Source: Sanguinoderma infundibulare (taxonomy: Eukaryota > Basidiomycota > Agaricomycetes > Polyporales > Polyporaceae). Taken from it: a stretch of 64,000 bases of DNA. The notes beneath the pieces were generated by a model. It had not been told where the DNA came from, ran no database searches, and saw only the letters and a list, made by a program, of their open reading frames with translations. How positions within the stretch are numbered: position 1 is the first letter of the stretch; the number at the start of each line of letters is the position of its first letter. The position numbers and the translations under genes are program-made. The DNA lies in NCBI GenBank assembly GCA_032821775.1, contig JAVLRN010000015.1, forward strand, positions 496,001-560,000. The letters run 5' to 3'. This document shows positions 11,463 to 21,435 of the stretch, one piece after another.

Positions 11463-12184
11463 TCAGAGATGGTGACCTGTGAAAGGAGCATGATTCAGTT
11501 AGCCGGAACTGTTCAGCGCGCCTCCCGGAAACTGGAACGGGAACGCACCACGCCGACTTCTGCGTGCGCCGTCCGCTCGTTCGCGCTGTCGTCGGGTGCC
11601 TTCCGGTGGCTGACGACGCCCACTCCATGGTGCGAGCAAGATGCCTGTCATTCGTCAAGACACGGTCAGCACACTCTAACCAGAACGCACAGATCCCAAA
11701 CGAGCACCACGCGGGCAGGACTTACCAAGCATCCTGAACACGAACCCAGTCCACATGGTGTCCGCCACGTCCAACACAACACCGAGCTCTTCCAACTCAT
11801 TGACGAGCATCGCGTCGTAGACGACGGTCGAGATCGAGAGCCTGAACGCGGTGCCGATGAAACCGATCTAGAGAGCATGCCATATTTGCTGGGGAAGCTG
11901 TGTGCGCTGGGGACGAGGGTAGAGCTGGAGCAGATGGAAGATGAGCAAGGGGGAAAGTAGCGAGTTTCGAGGGAAACCAACAAACGAACATCACGTACTG
12001 CCTATTGTGTTCGCATCAGCATAGCATGTGTGGGCTGCGGATGTGCCAGCTGTGTGTCAGCCGAGGTTAAGGCAATTGATGGGGCGGTAAACAGGCGGAG
12101 AACACCACGGTGTTGACTGCCGAGGGACATGTCATGTCAGCACGCGCACGGTGAAAATGAGAACGGAATAAGTAAGAGACGCAC
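11463..12184. other. Intergenic, possible decayed exons
   Basis: A minus-strand frame at about 11728-11880, between TAG and GTAAGT splice-like signals, reads IGFIGTAFRLSISTVVYDAM and continues to FVFRMLG. It looks coding, but I do not recognise it. It may belong with the VTT relic just upstream on the minus strand. Confidence 0.35.
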
Positions 12185-12262
12185 AATTGTCCGGGATGGC
12201 GCTCAGCCGGGCAATCAACGCAATCTTGAAGCCGCCGTCGCGAACTGCACGGCTAAATCGTG
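12185..12262 (-). pseudogene. Relic of a VTT-domain (TVP38-like) exon
   Basis: Reads AVRDGGFKIALIARLSAIPDN, ending in T plus a GTGCGT donor. This is the same phase and donor as exon 6 of the four VTT genes at 38-51.7 kb, which read VVRDGGFRIPVIMRVSAIPGH or similar. The next exon-like sequence (near 12110) begins F-NTVVFSAC as expected but hits a stop within 17 codons. Hence an isolated, decayed member of that family 26 kb from the array. Confidence 0.55.
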
Positions 12263-12851
12263 AAGCCTGGTACAGGCAAGCGGCGAGCCCGCAGCAATCC
12301 ATCTAGTGAGATGCCGTTAGACTCGAGGCACGACTCGACCGTTTTCTCACCAGCGAACTCAGGGCCACAGAGCATGGGACAGCCATCATCGAGGTGCACA
12401 ATCGCCATGTCCCACACGTTCGCAACGCAGTCCGGGAGGCACATCAACGCGATCGTCGGCCACGGTGCACACGGCCAGAGTGATTCGCCTGTCATACTCC
12501 ATGTGCCGTACGTCGAGTGACAGCACCAGCACATCTCGCCACGTCGTCGACCGCGAGCGACTTCGTGCACGGGCCCGGGGCCAGCGCTGCATGAAAGCTC
12601 ACCCTGGACTCGGCCGGCCTGCGCTACTCTCCATACCCCAGCCCGCTGTCATCGACCTCGTCGCGTTTCAGCACGTCGTCTCAGGGCAGAAGCGTAGGTC
12701 ACATGGAGACCTCTCCGATGTCCTCACGGGCTCCCCTAGCAGGGACGTGCTGGCCTGGGACGGTCGTCCCGGTGATGATAGTTGATATGGGCAACCCGAG
12801 CGGGAAAACACGCAAGAGGCTACCATAAGGGGGGACCTTGCGTGGCATAAC
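12263..12851. other. Intergenic
   Basis: Overlapping frames up to 106 aa on both strands, none recognisable. The upstream part of the VTT relic probably decays into 12263-12300. Confidence 0.4.
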
Positions 12852-13803
12852 TTACAGGTACTCGACTCGTTCCTGGCAGGCCAGTTTCCACTCGGGTCTC
12901 TGCTCGCGAGGAGGGAGCTTCAGGCGGTGGAACTGGCAGATCATCGGCTCCGTGGTCTCTTCCGCCACATCAGCAGACGGCTCAGGCCGCTCCGTGAACG
13001 ATGGAGCAGAAATAGGCGGCACTTGTTGATTTGACGGGACATCGGCCTTCGAGTGAGGAGTAGGTGGACGTTGAGCTCGTGGGCATTCTTTCGAAGAAGG
13101 GATGGCATCTGAGGGGCACGCCACGGGCAACAAACGACCGTCCTATATGAAAGGTGTCTGTCTGAGGACAAAGAAGTGGCGGGGATGTACCGTGATGACT
13201 CACGGTCGTTCCATGATGCGTTCCACGCTTCTGACTAGGTGCACGTTCTACGTGAGGTTCTCGGGCGGCCGGGGTCTCATTGTCAGAGAGGGAGGTCAGA
13301 ATACGCTGCCGCTTCACGTAGCGCAGCTGCCTCGGGGTCTGAAAATCATCGTGGGCGTGTTTGGTGACAGGTACAAGTTCGTATGCCAGGCGATCGGCGT
13401 GATCAGCAGCGTTCCGAGACCGCTTTCTCTTTGTGCCCGTCAAAACGGGGATAGGGGAAGACGGATGGCGCTTCTTTGCAGGGAGAGACCTGCTTCTAGA
13501 AGAAGAAGGGGCTGCGCTACTACTGAAGGTGGGGCGAGGACGACGGATTCTCGGAGGAGGGGCAGGAGGACTGAAAGTCGCGTGTGCTCCTGATTTGGAG
13601 TGGGTCACTAGGGAGATGACGATGGCAGATGGGTCTTGTGGGAGGGCGAGATCGGGGAGTGGGGGCTGCGGGAGGCGACTTACGGCAGACTGGGTGTGAG
13701 CGAGAAGGTAGGATGCACGGCTAAGGTTGGCCTGACGGCGCACGCGAATGCGAGGCGAGCGTCTGGGGCCGTCGACAGGTGTTGTGTGGACGACGAGCGC
13801 CAT
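12852..13803 (-). CDS. Hypothetical proline/serine-rich basic protein (gene H)
   Basis: Two-exon model: 13803-13204 and 13142-12852, intron 61 nt (GTGAGT...CATATAG), 296 aa. The N-terminal two thirds is rich in P, S and R with a basic patch (GTKRKRSRNAADHADR) that could be a nuclear-localisation signal. Exon 2 is P-rich, then ends with MICQFHRLKLPPREQRPEWK. No domain recognised. The same basic patch, RQLRY and GTHHGTTVSHH region recurs in a broken inverted copy at 16536-16985, which supports this frame being the coding one. Start taken at the first in-frame ATG. Confidence 0.5.
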
Positions 13804-14215
13804 GATGTGCTGTGGCCGGTGGCGAGGTTCGGGGAGGGGCTACCGTCGATTGGATGGGGTCAGGCGTCCCTGAGTGGGCGGTTGCTTGGCTGGCGGGGGC
13901 ACACCCTGGAAAACGCATGGTGGTTGGAAGGGCAGTGAGTACAGGCACGGAGAAGAAACAAAGGAAGGAGGTTACATTGGATATAAGCGATGGACCGGCT
14001 ATTGACACAGCGATGGTCGTGGACGAGAGCAAAGTCACGGCGGACTGGACGTGGGGACCGAAGTGCAGTGCCACAAGGGGCCAAGCGCCCAAAGCTGCCA
14101 TTTGCGGAATTTCGAAATTCCGGCTCTCTCGCAAACCTCCATCCAGCTTCCACCTCGCCAATGCCAATGTTCGACAGCAAAATTATTGCAAAACAATACA
14201 CAAAGTACAAGCATC
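13804..14215. other. Intergenic between two minus-strand genes
   Basis: Presumed promoter of gene H and 3' flank of the next gene. No motif stands out. Confidence 0.4.
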
Positions 14216-14790
14216 CTAGATGTCCTCGGCCTCGGCCTCGACCTCCGACGACCAGACCGCCTCCTCGATCGGGTCCTCTGGGTCCTCCATCCCCGTTATC
14301 CCTTGCTCACGACGACGCTGGTGGCGACGCTTGGTCGGAACCCCTGGAAGAACAGCAACAGGGTTAGAGAAGGCAAGCTCCACCCGCTCCTCTGTTGCTT
14401 CCTCGAAACGGAGCGCACCCGACATCCACAACGCGAGGAGACGCTCCATGACCGGCTGGCCGCCAGGAACATCGCTCAAGTTCCCAAACGGCACGCCAGC
14501 CGGCCACCCCACAAGATCGTGCTTGGCCCTGACGACGACGTAGCGGGCATAGTCCCTCGGAGACCACCGCATCCGTGCACTGCGGCGGCCGGTGAGCTCC
14601 TCTGTGGAAATGCCATCAAGACGCGATGCAATAAGTCCGTGATGCGCGCATATTTCCAGAAGGCAGACAGGTACGTACTCAATTTATCGTCCATGAGCTT
14701 GCGGATCTGTGCTCGCAGCTTGGCGAGTCGGCTCGAGTGGTGTTGAGGCACAGCTGAGGCTGGCGTGCGGCCGTTGCGCTGAGCGGGCAT
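14216..14790 (-). CDS. Hypothetical protein with coiled N-terminus and acidic tail
   Basis: Two exons: 14790-14679 and 14601-14216, intron 14678-14602 (GTACGT...CCACAG), 165 aa. The joined junction reads KLMDDKLKELTGRRSARMRWS. Residues 20-50 look helical and charged. The middle reads VGWPAGVPFGNLSDVPGG, followed by MERLLALWMSGALRF. This layout (GWP--VPF-NLS--PGG, then a leucine-rich LL-LW-SG motif) recurs in uncharacterised Agaricomycete proteins as far as I recall. The C-terminus is basic (TKRRHQRRREQG), then strongly acidic. Function unknown. Confidence 0.6.
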
Positions 14791-15454
14791 GAGAATCGTT
14801 GTACGGCCAGAATGGTGTCCGGGTGACGAGACAGTATGAAGGAGTATTACGGGGGTGTGAATGGAATGCGGGGGATACGTGGTTTTGTTGCGAACAGGAA
14901 GGCCGTATCGCCACTATTTTATGGCTCTCCGCAGCGACCGGCGGTTGCATCTGAGGCCGTATCCGCGCAGGTTTCGCGCGGATAGCCTGTTCAGTATGTC
15001 CGAGATCTTGCTGTCAGTCCGCGTTCCTGTTCGAGAACGTCAACGCCGCATGCGGCACGATCGGGCTCATGCTCTTTCAGGTTCGGTGGGTCATCACTTG
15101 ATGCAGACGACCAAGGGGCCGTGAGCGAGGTCTTGCACTTCGACGGGACCAGGTTGAGTGTCATCGGTGCCTTGCGCGCGAGCACTGCCTGCTCATAGCT
15201 CTTCAGGTCCTCTGCATCGTGCAGCGCAACTCCTGGCGCACAGACCAATTGAATGGGCGCAAGGAGCTTTCGCGCAGGCGTTACCTTGAGGCACTGTGAG
15301 AACCTGCATCCTCGTTCGTGCCCCGCTGTTTTTCTCATTTTCTTCTCCCTATATTAGAGCCTCGAGTATGATTTAAAATAAAGCGCTGAGAAAGCGTCGA
15401 GCGGGCCCCCAAGACGACATCAGTGACAACCCGGCGGAGGCTGAGCAGCCAACG
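14791..15454. other. Intergenic, possible upstream exon
   Basis: No recognisable domain. The frame of the next gene stays open upstream of its ATG to about 15380 after an AG, so an unrecognised 5' exon may lie here. Confidence 0.35.
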
Positions 15455-16557
15455 ATGGGCCGCGGGATGCCGGTCGGCACCCGCTTCGTGCCATGGACCA
15501 CGCTCGCGATCCCGCCTTCTCCCTACAAGTACCACGTACGTCACGAGATGGTCCCCTTCCGTGAGTTCAGCCGGTGCTTGTTCCACGGCGAGGACGCGTG
15601 CGCCACCCTCCTCCGCGAACCAAGAGAAGCAGAGGACGTCCATGACCAGGGGTATGTGTGGCACATCATGCGTGTCGGGGGGACGGATCGGCAGGTCGAG
15701 TTCAGGACGAACAAGGCGGCAATGCGGCACCTGCGTGCGCACGCGCGCGAGCTCGAGTCGGTGCCGGTCCGGCTGTACAAGCGGTCGACGGGGGAGGTGC
15801 TTGAAGAGGCTAAGTGCATCTGGGAGCAGGCACGCTCGTCGTCTCCGGAGTTGCAGAAATATCACTCGCAGAGCGATGACTCTCGGAGGGAAAGGGGATG
15901 CTCCAGTTCGGCGAGGAGAGTGTGGAGGACTTGGGGGTGTGGGTGCCTTCCTCGTTCATCGAGGAGGACACGTGCATGTGGGAGCTCTTTGTCGGACCGA
16001 ATGGGGCCTCGTCTGTGGCTGGACCGAGCGGGTGCTCGTCATGGGCTGGATCGAGCGGCTCGTTGGCATCCCCGCCCGAGTCGCAGAGTGAGAGGGACGA
16101 GGAGCGGAACGTGTCGCAGCATGACGAGGAGGTTGACGACTTTGGGACTTGGTTGCTTTGGACCGGGGAGGGCGTGGCCGAACCTCAGAGCCCGACTTTA
16201 CAAGAGTCACAGAGCGACGGCAGCGAAGATGCGGACAAAGACCAGGGCGTGTTGGTGTACGACGAGGCGGGCGTTGGGGGCTTGGATGCTTGGCAGCCGT
16301 ACGGTACCGTCATCTGGCAGCCGCCGCCTGCGGCGAGATGGAGCGCACGACCCAGGCCTGTACCCGTACCCAAGTGCGTTACGCTGCTTCTCCGCAAACA
16401 GCGGCGGCGTCTTCATGCTCGGCAGGCTCGCGACGTGCGACGGCCTCCGCATCGGGCTCGGCCGCCCTCCTTGTCCAAGAATGCACTGCCCGAGCTGCGC
16501 CCTGTGTCCCGTCGACATTTGGGGTTCAAACCCCGTCTGCCATTGCCGCCTCCCTAG
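15455..16557 (+). pseudogene. Frameshifted hypothetical gene with acidic C-terminal half
   Basis: From ATG 15455 one frame reads about 145 codons of protein-like sequence (MGRGMPVGTRFVPW, later YVWHIMRVGG and YKRSTGEVLEEAKCIWEQA). At about 15887 a CTCTCGG stretch shifts the frame. The next frame continues sensibly (SEGKGMLQFGEES) into a long acidic region with GVWVPSSFIEED and DFGTWLLWTG. Removing one TC from GACTCTCGGAG would make GACTCGGAG and join the two, so this looks like a 2-bp duplication. It is either a real disabling mutation or a sequencing error. The last part of the frame (after about 16380) is probably not coding. Family unknown. Confidence 0.5.
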
Positions 16558-16985
16558 CGACCCGGTCCAAATTAGGAGCACATGCGACTTGCAGTCCCCT
16601 TGTCCGTCCTCTGAGGAGCCATCATGCTTGCCCTACCTCCAGCACAACCCCGTCTTGTTCTCGAAACATGTCTCTCCCCGCAAAGAAGCACCATCTGTCG
16701 TCCCCTATCCCCGTTTTGGCGGGCACAAAGAGAAAGCGGTCTCAGAACGCTGCCGATCGCACCAATCACCTGGCGTACGAACTCTAAACACGCACACGGC
16801 AACGATTTTCAGCACCCGAGGCAGCTGCGCTACGCGAAGCGTCAGTGTCTTCCGACCTCCCTCTCCAACATTAAGACCTCGACCACCCGAGAACCTCATG
16901 TAGAGGCCAGAGAACCTCATGTAGAACACACATCTAGTCAGAAGCATGGAGCGCATCATGGAACGACCGTGAGTCATCACGTACG
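16536..16985 (+). pseudogene. Broken inverted copy of gene H
   Basis: Plus-strand counterpart of about 13200-13640 (minus). It shares PSAI--SL-T-SK-GAHAT, SLPAKKHHLSSPIPVL, GTKRKRSQNAAD, RQLRYAKRQ and HGTTVSHH. A stop follows AYEL at 16787 and the following part lies in another frame, so it cannot encode the protein. It has an 18-bp internal duplication at about 16883-16925 (REPHVEA repeated). With gene H it forms an inverted repeat with arms of about 450 bp and a loop of about 2.9 kb. Confidence 0.75.
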
Positions 16986-17771
16986 TCCCTCCTCAGATTC
17001 TCTTGCGCTACTCGGAGACGATTCCCGTGGTTTATTGACACTGATGGTTCGTAATACATATTTCAGGGTTTCAGGCTATCCTTGGGTTCACGCTTAGGAT
17101 GCGATATATGATGATGATCCGGTCGCAAGCACTTTGAATGTCCCCACCGGCCTTCTGATGATCCTCGGATTTCGCATGCACGAACGCAAACGCGAGGATC
17201 ACGAACCGCCTCTCTGTTTTTGTCTCGGCCACCTCTGCGCCTGTGTTCTGCAACCATACGCGTTCGTGCAGTGGACGACTAGAGTGCTCTACTAACTGTC
17301 CATTCGTCCCGCAACAGAACCACCCAACGTGTGGCAAAGGCGTGGCAGTTCAAATGCGGCATTCGAGGTGAGTGGTCGTCGCGAGTTTCTCCTTCTAATC
17401 ATGGCTCATGAAACGTCCCACTGGACTGGTCAGGCACATCATATTTTATTGGTCGCGTAGCTACGGCATGTACATCGACGGCTTGATGGGTTAACACCGA
17501 TTCCGGCCGGTCGTGGCCTTGCCTTCGCCTGCACAGATGGAGAAAAACCTCTTCGCAGCACGGGGTCTACACCCGCTGCATGCAACAATCACCGTGAACA
17601 GTGTCATAGACAATCTGAAATTATGGGCATCATGTAGGATGGAAGACTCAAGAGTGCATGCCGACGTCGCTCGACGGCATTGTAGATGTGGAATTCAAAG
17701 GTGCGCAACCCACACTGAAGGACCGCGGGCGAGTGTGAGTCTCCGCCTGATGACAGCGCTGCGCGTGGCAT
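16986..17771. other. Intergenic left of copy 2
   Basis: A minus-strand frame at 17071-17260 (AETKTERRFVILAFAFVHAK) reads somewhat like an exon but is unrecognised. Otherwise nothing seen. Confidence 0.4.
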
Positions 17772-17772
17772 G

Positions 17773-20699
17773 CCACTCTGTTCACTGCCGCGCATCTCGT
17801 TCCCAATCAACCGCTTCTGTGTCCGGCCGCCGTTCGTTCCGATGAGTACACCTCAAGCTTCGCGCTTCGCCCTGGCGTGACCATGGACCGCATCTCGCAC
17901 TCATATCCACAGCCGACATAACCCTTGATATATGAAAATGAGCCTGCGGCGCCGCGCCCCATCTCCCAAATGTCCGGGTGTATTGTCAAGCCCACATCGA
18001 GAGCGTCCGAGACACTTGCGAGCCTCGACGCAGCGCAGTGACGGTGCATCGCTCTCCGGCGTTGCCGTAGCTGCTGCCGCCCCTGCTTCTACCATTGATG
18101 GTCTTTTGGCCAATCATGGCTTCCTGCTCGGGCACGCGCTTCATGGTCACGCCGTTTGCAAGGCCAGCCACCTCCCACGCGCGTGAGACGGACATGTGCT
18201 GCAGCTTCGCGACCTCAGCAACCAGTGCCTCGATCGTCGGTTCGTCATCCACGAGTGTGTTGGAACCGCGAGGCGACGGGGGAACGGGAAGCGGACAACG
18301 CCTGGACAGGCTCGGACACGCTGACCGGTGAGCTTCACTTGGACTTGAGCCTGTTCGCGGATCCACTTGCGTGCAGTGGTGTGTTCCGGTGAGGAAAATG
18401 AGGTGGCGCACTTCGTCCTCGAACCCGCCGTTGGAGCTGAAGCTCACACTCCGCTCATTTGATGAGAAACCAGCACTGTATTAGAATCATGTCGTAAGTA
18501 CACGCGATATATGTTGCTACCTCCAGATTCCATCTCGATTCGCCCCGTTGTCGCGGACCCTGCATATCTACCAGCGTACTGCCACATTCCGACGACCGCG
18601 GGTGCGATCATGAATCGCCGTTGTATGCGAGATCAATGGGCGGTCATCCGCAGGTGCCTGGAGAGTGGTTAGCCGATCTGGATACCGCATGGTCCGCGTT
18701 CATGGTTCACGTTACCGCTTTCTCCGAATCTAGGTGGTGCGCAGTGCGCACGGACCGCGGCGCGAGGTATTTAGGAGGTCCCAGGTCGCAGATATCCCCA
18801 TCTCCGTCTCTGCTCGTCCGCCGCCATCCGCTTGTGCTGTTACTCCCGCTCTGCGCGTCCTCCTCTGTGCACGCGGAAGCCGGTGTCTGCGTTCGTCGTG
18901 AACGTCGCTCGGACGAGGTACGTTGCATGCTGGGTCGCCGACAGACCTTTCAACCCTGATCGCCATTGTCCCGACAGACCCCAGCCGCGCGGTTCCTTCC
19001 GCCAAAGCAGCACGATGTAAGTCCATCCGGTCCTCGGATTCGACTGTGGATGTGCGAACTGACCATCTTTTGCCCGTCGCACCTCTGTGCGAAGGCCCCA
19101 GACCGCCAGTTTGTCTCACCGGCTCCCAGACGACCCTCTAGCTGCATACGAGCGTGTGAACGTCGCTTACCGCCCTGGTATCGACAGACCAGAGCCGCGC
19201 GGTTGCGTCCGTCCACTCAGCACGGTGTAAGTCCACTCCGCTGTCGTGCTCGACTCTGGATGTGCAAACTGATGGTGTTGCGGATCCTACCGAGCGTCCG
19301 TACGACGCGGCCTTGTTGTGGGTGTCCGGATGGTTGCGACGGGGTGGACGGTGATTAGTATAGTGGCAGTAAAGTATCAGGGTTGAGTGCGACTCACAGG
19401 TGACGACGAGGAGTATGGATGGGTGTCCAAATAGGCGCGAATGGGGAATGCAGCCCCACGCCATCTCGTTCGTCGTGGGCCACCATCCCGACTCCATCTC
19501 TCCTCGGGATGCGCCACAGAGCACAAGTTCGGAGCGAGGCTGATCTCGGTCGCCATCATATCATAGTGGTCGCGACGTCCGTTGTCGGGCCGAGCAGTGG
19601 GCATCATGTCGTCTGGCAAGGCCACAGCCGCGGATGCACCTCACCCCATTGATGGGGTGCATTCACAGCTATTCGTCGGGTACCCTAAGGGGTGTGTCGT
19701 CGATATCGTGCAGCGCCAATTTGGTGTGGTAACCGACCGATTGACCAGGGACCGATGGCGAATCGAGTGTCACGGAACGTAGTGACACGACTGTCTCAGT
19801 ATTGCCGACCTTCGCCCGACCGATCCAAGCGTGCGGCGTACGTGTCGGAGACGTCTGAGTGCCATCACGATGTCTATCACCGCTGTTCGAGTTTCTTCGC
19901 GATGCTGCTAGAAGCCCAAAAGCTGTTTGGCCTGTCAAGTTGCGTTCGTGAGGAGGACCCTGCTGTCAATGATGTCCGCAGTCAGGAGCCGAACGCACGG
20001 TTCTAGACCCCTCAACCTGATCTCGTCAAGCTTCTCCCGCGTTTCCGGTACAGATTTGACTGGACGACCTTCCAAGGAGCACGTTGCTAGTCCAGTGACG
20101 AGGGGGGAGAATGGACACGGCCATAGGTATTTCATCCGATGATAGATACAACATTGGTTCTCGGGGAACGGTTAACGCCGAAAAGTTCTTGAGGCCGCTC
20201 CACCATCGCACTCTCCCAATTCGGCTTCTGGAGATATAGTGAGACGTTGGTACGTGACGGGCCACGGCAAATGATGAGAACTTACCTCACAATGATGGCA
20301 TTGAGACTTTGCATCACGGGACGTGAGCTGATAATGTACGTTTGAAAGGATGAGAGTAGAGTGGCTCAGCACGAGGCTATGCCCCAGGCAGCGAGCCAAG
20401 CGCTAGGATCCGTTCGTGAGATAAATGTGTTCGATAGCTTCCGGTAGACCACATTCAACAACCGTAGATGGACCGCGTTGTGGTCGTAGCAAAACGCAAT
20501 ACATCGCCAGTGACGGATATGTACAGGGTGCGGTATGGCTCGGTGCAGCGCGCATGCCCTTGTAGCTCGAAGCTTGGACCGCGCCGCAGAGAATGGAAAA
20601 GGAAGCTGAGATTATTGTCCCTAAAACAGGATTTTGATGATGCGAGACGGTCTTCAGAGACTAACCTTCCGAATTTGACATTCCGAGAACGACCGGACG
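17773..20699. other. No recognisable gene (left part of copy 2)
   Basis: Same content as 1-2976, with about twenty substitutions and the 48-bp deletion. Confidence 0.5.
18966..19272 (+). repeat. Internal direct repeat, copy 2
   Basis: Counterpart of 1195-1556. Unit 1 starts near 18969 and unit 2 near 19182. The spacer between units is 48 bp shorter than in copy 1. Confidence 0.7.
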
Positions 20700-21435
20700 C
20701 TACAGGCTGAATACGGCTCGCGGTCTCAGACCTATCACCCCTCCGCCCCTCCCGTCCCATCCCAGAATGGAAGCCCTGCACACCGGGCATCTGTGTGGTA
20801 TCCGGCATCAGTATCGCCTCTGACAGCGGCATGCACATGAGAGCGTACCTGGCAATCATCCGCTCGCCCGGAGGAAGGGTATATGCACCCCGCTGGATCG
20901 TCGTCTTCACCGCCGTGAACAGACACTCACCACAAAGGACGTGTCCGCACGGCGTGATCGTGGCGTAGGATGGCGGCGAGAAACAGATGGGGCACGTATA
21001 CGCCGCAAGAGGCTCCACCTCATCTATTGGGACTGTGTGGACGGAGTGCTCCGGTTGAGCTTGCACTTTCGGGGTCGTTTCCGAGTCGCTCGGCTCCGTG
21101 AGTAAAGAAAGCGGCGTGGGAGCGTAGTCGGTAGGCGGAGGGAGGGAGACAGCGCGAGCGGACGACCTCAGAAGTGATGGGGACGCGAAATTTTCGAGGA
21201 ATGGAGCATCACGAGCCGTTGCGCGGCGAGTATTGGGCGGAACACCCGTAGATGAAAACATAAGGCGGACACGGACATGACCCCCGCATGGCAGCTGCCC
21301 ATAGACTGTCGATAGCGCGGGCCAGGCGATGCCGGTGCGGTGGAGGTTGCGCAGCGTCGACAACTGTGTCACGATTCGCGCCTGCTGGTCCGCGTTGGAG
21401 GTGGGCAACAGGCCGACGGTCGGGTTATTGACCAT
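20700..21435 (-). CDS. RING-finger (C3HC4) protein, probable E3 ubiquitin ligase, copy 2
   Basis: Identical reading frames and splice sites to the gene at 2977-3712, shifted by 17723. Exons are 21435-20849 and 20790-20700; product 225 aa with the same eight zinc ligands. The lack of any difference between the copies means either very recent duplication or homogenisation. A third, broken relative lies at 11258-11462. Confidence 0.75.

Noticed and set aside
10917..11960. 347-aa plus-strand frame in the spacer
   Set aside because: It overlaps the minus-strand RING fragment and splice-like sequence on the other strand; composition is that of an antisense shadow.
13684..13701. GTAAGT...CCGCAG inside gene H as an 18-nt intron
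   Set aside because: Far too short for a spliceosomal intron and in frame, so kept as coding sequence.
16510..16530. tRNA-like B-box GGTTCAAACCC
   Set aside because: No matching A box, acceptor stem or anticodon arm; it lies at the edge of the gene-H homology (GVQTPSAI), so it is probably relic coding sequence.
15898..16903. The long plus-strand frame running to 16903 as one 482-aa protein
   Set aside because: Only the first 145 codons look coding; after about 15890 the protein-like sequence moves to another frame, and the end overlaps the gene-H relic in a wrong frame.
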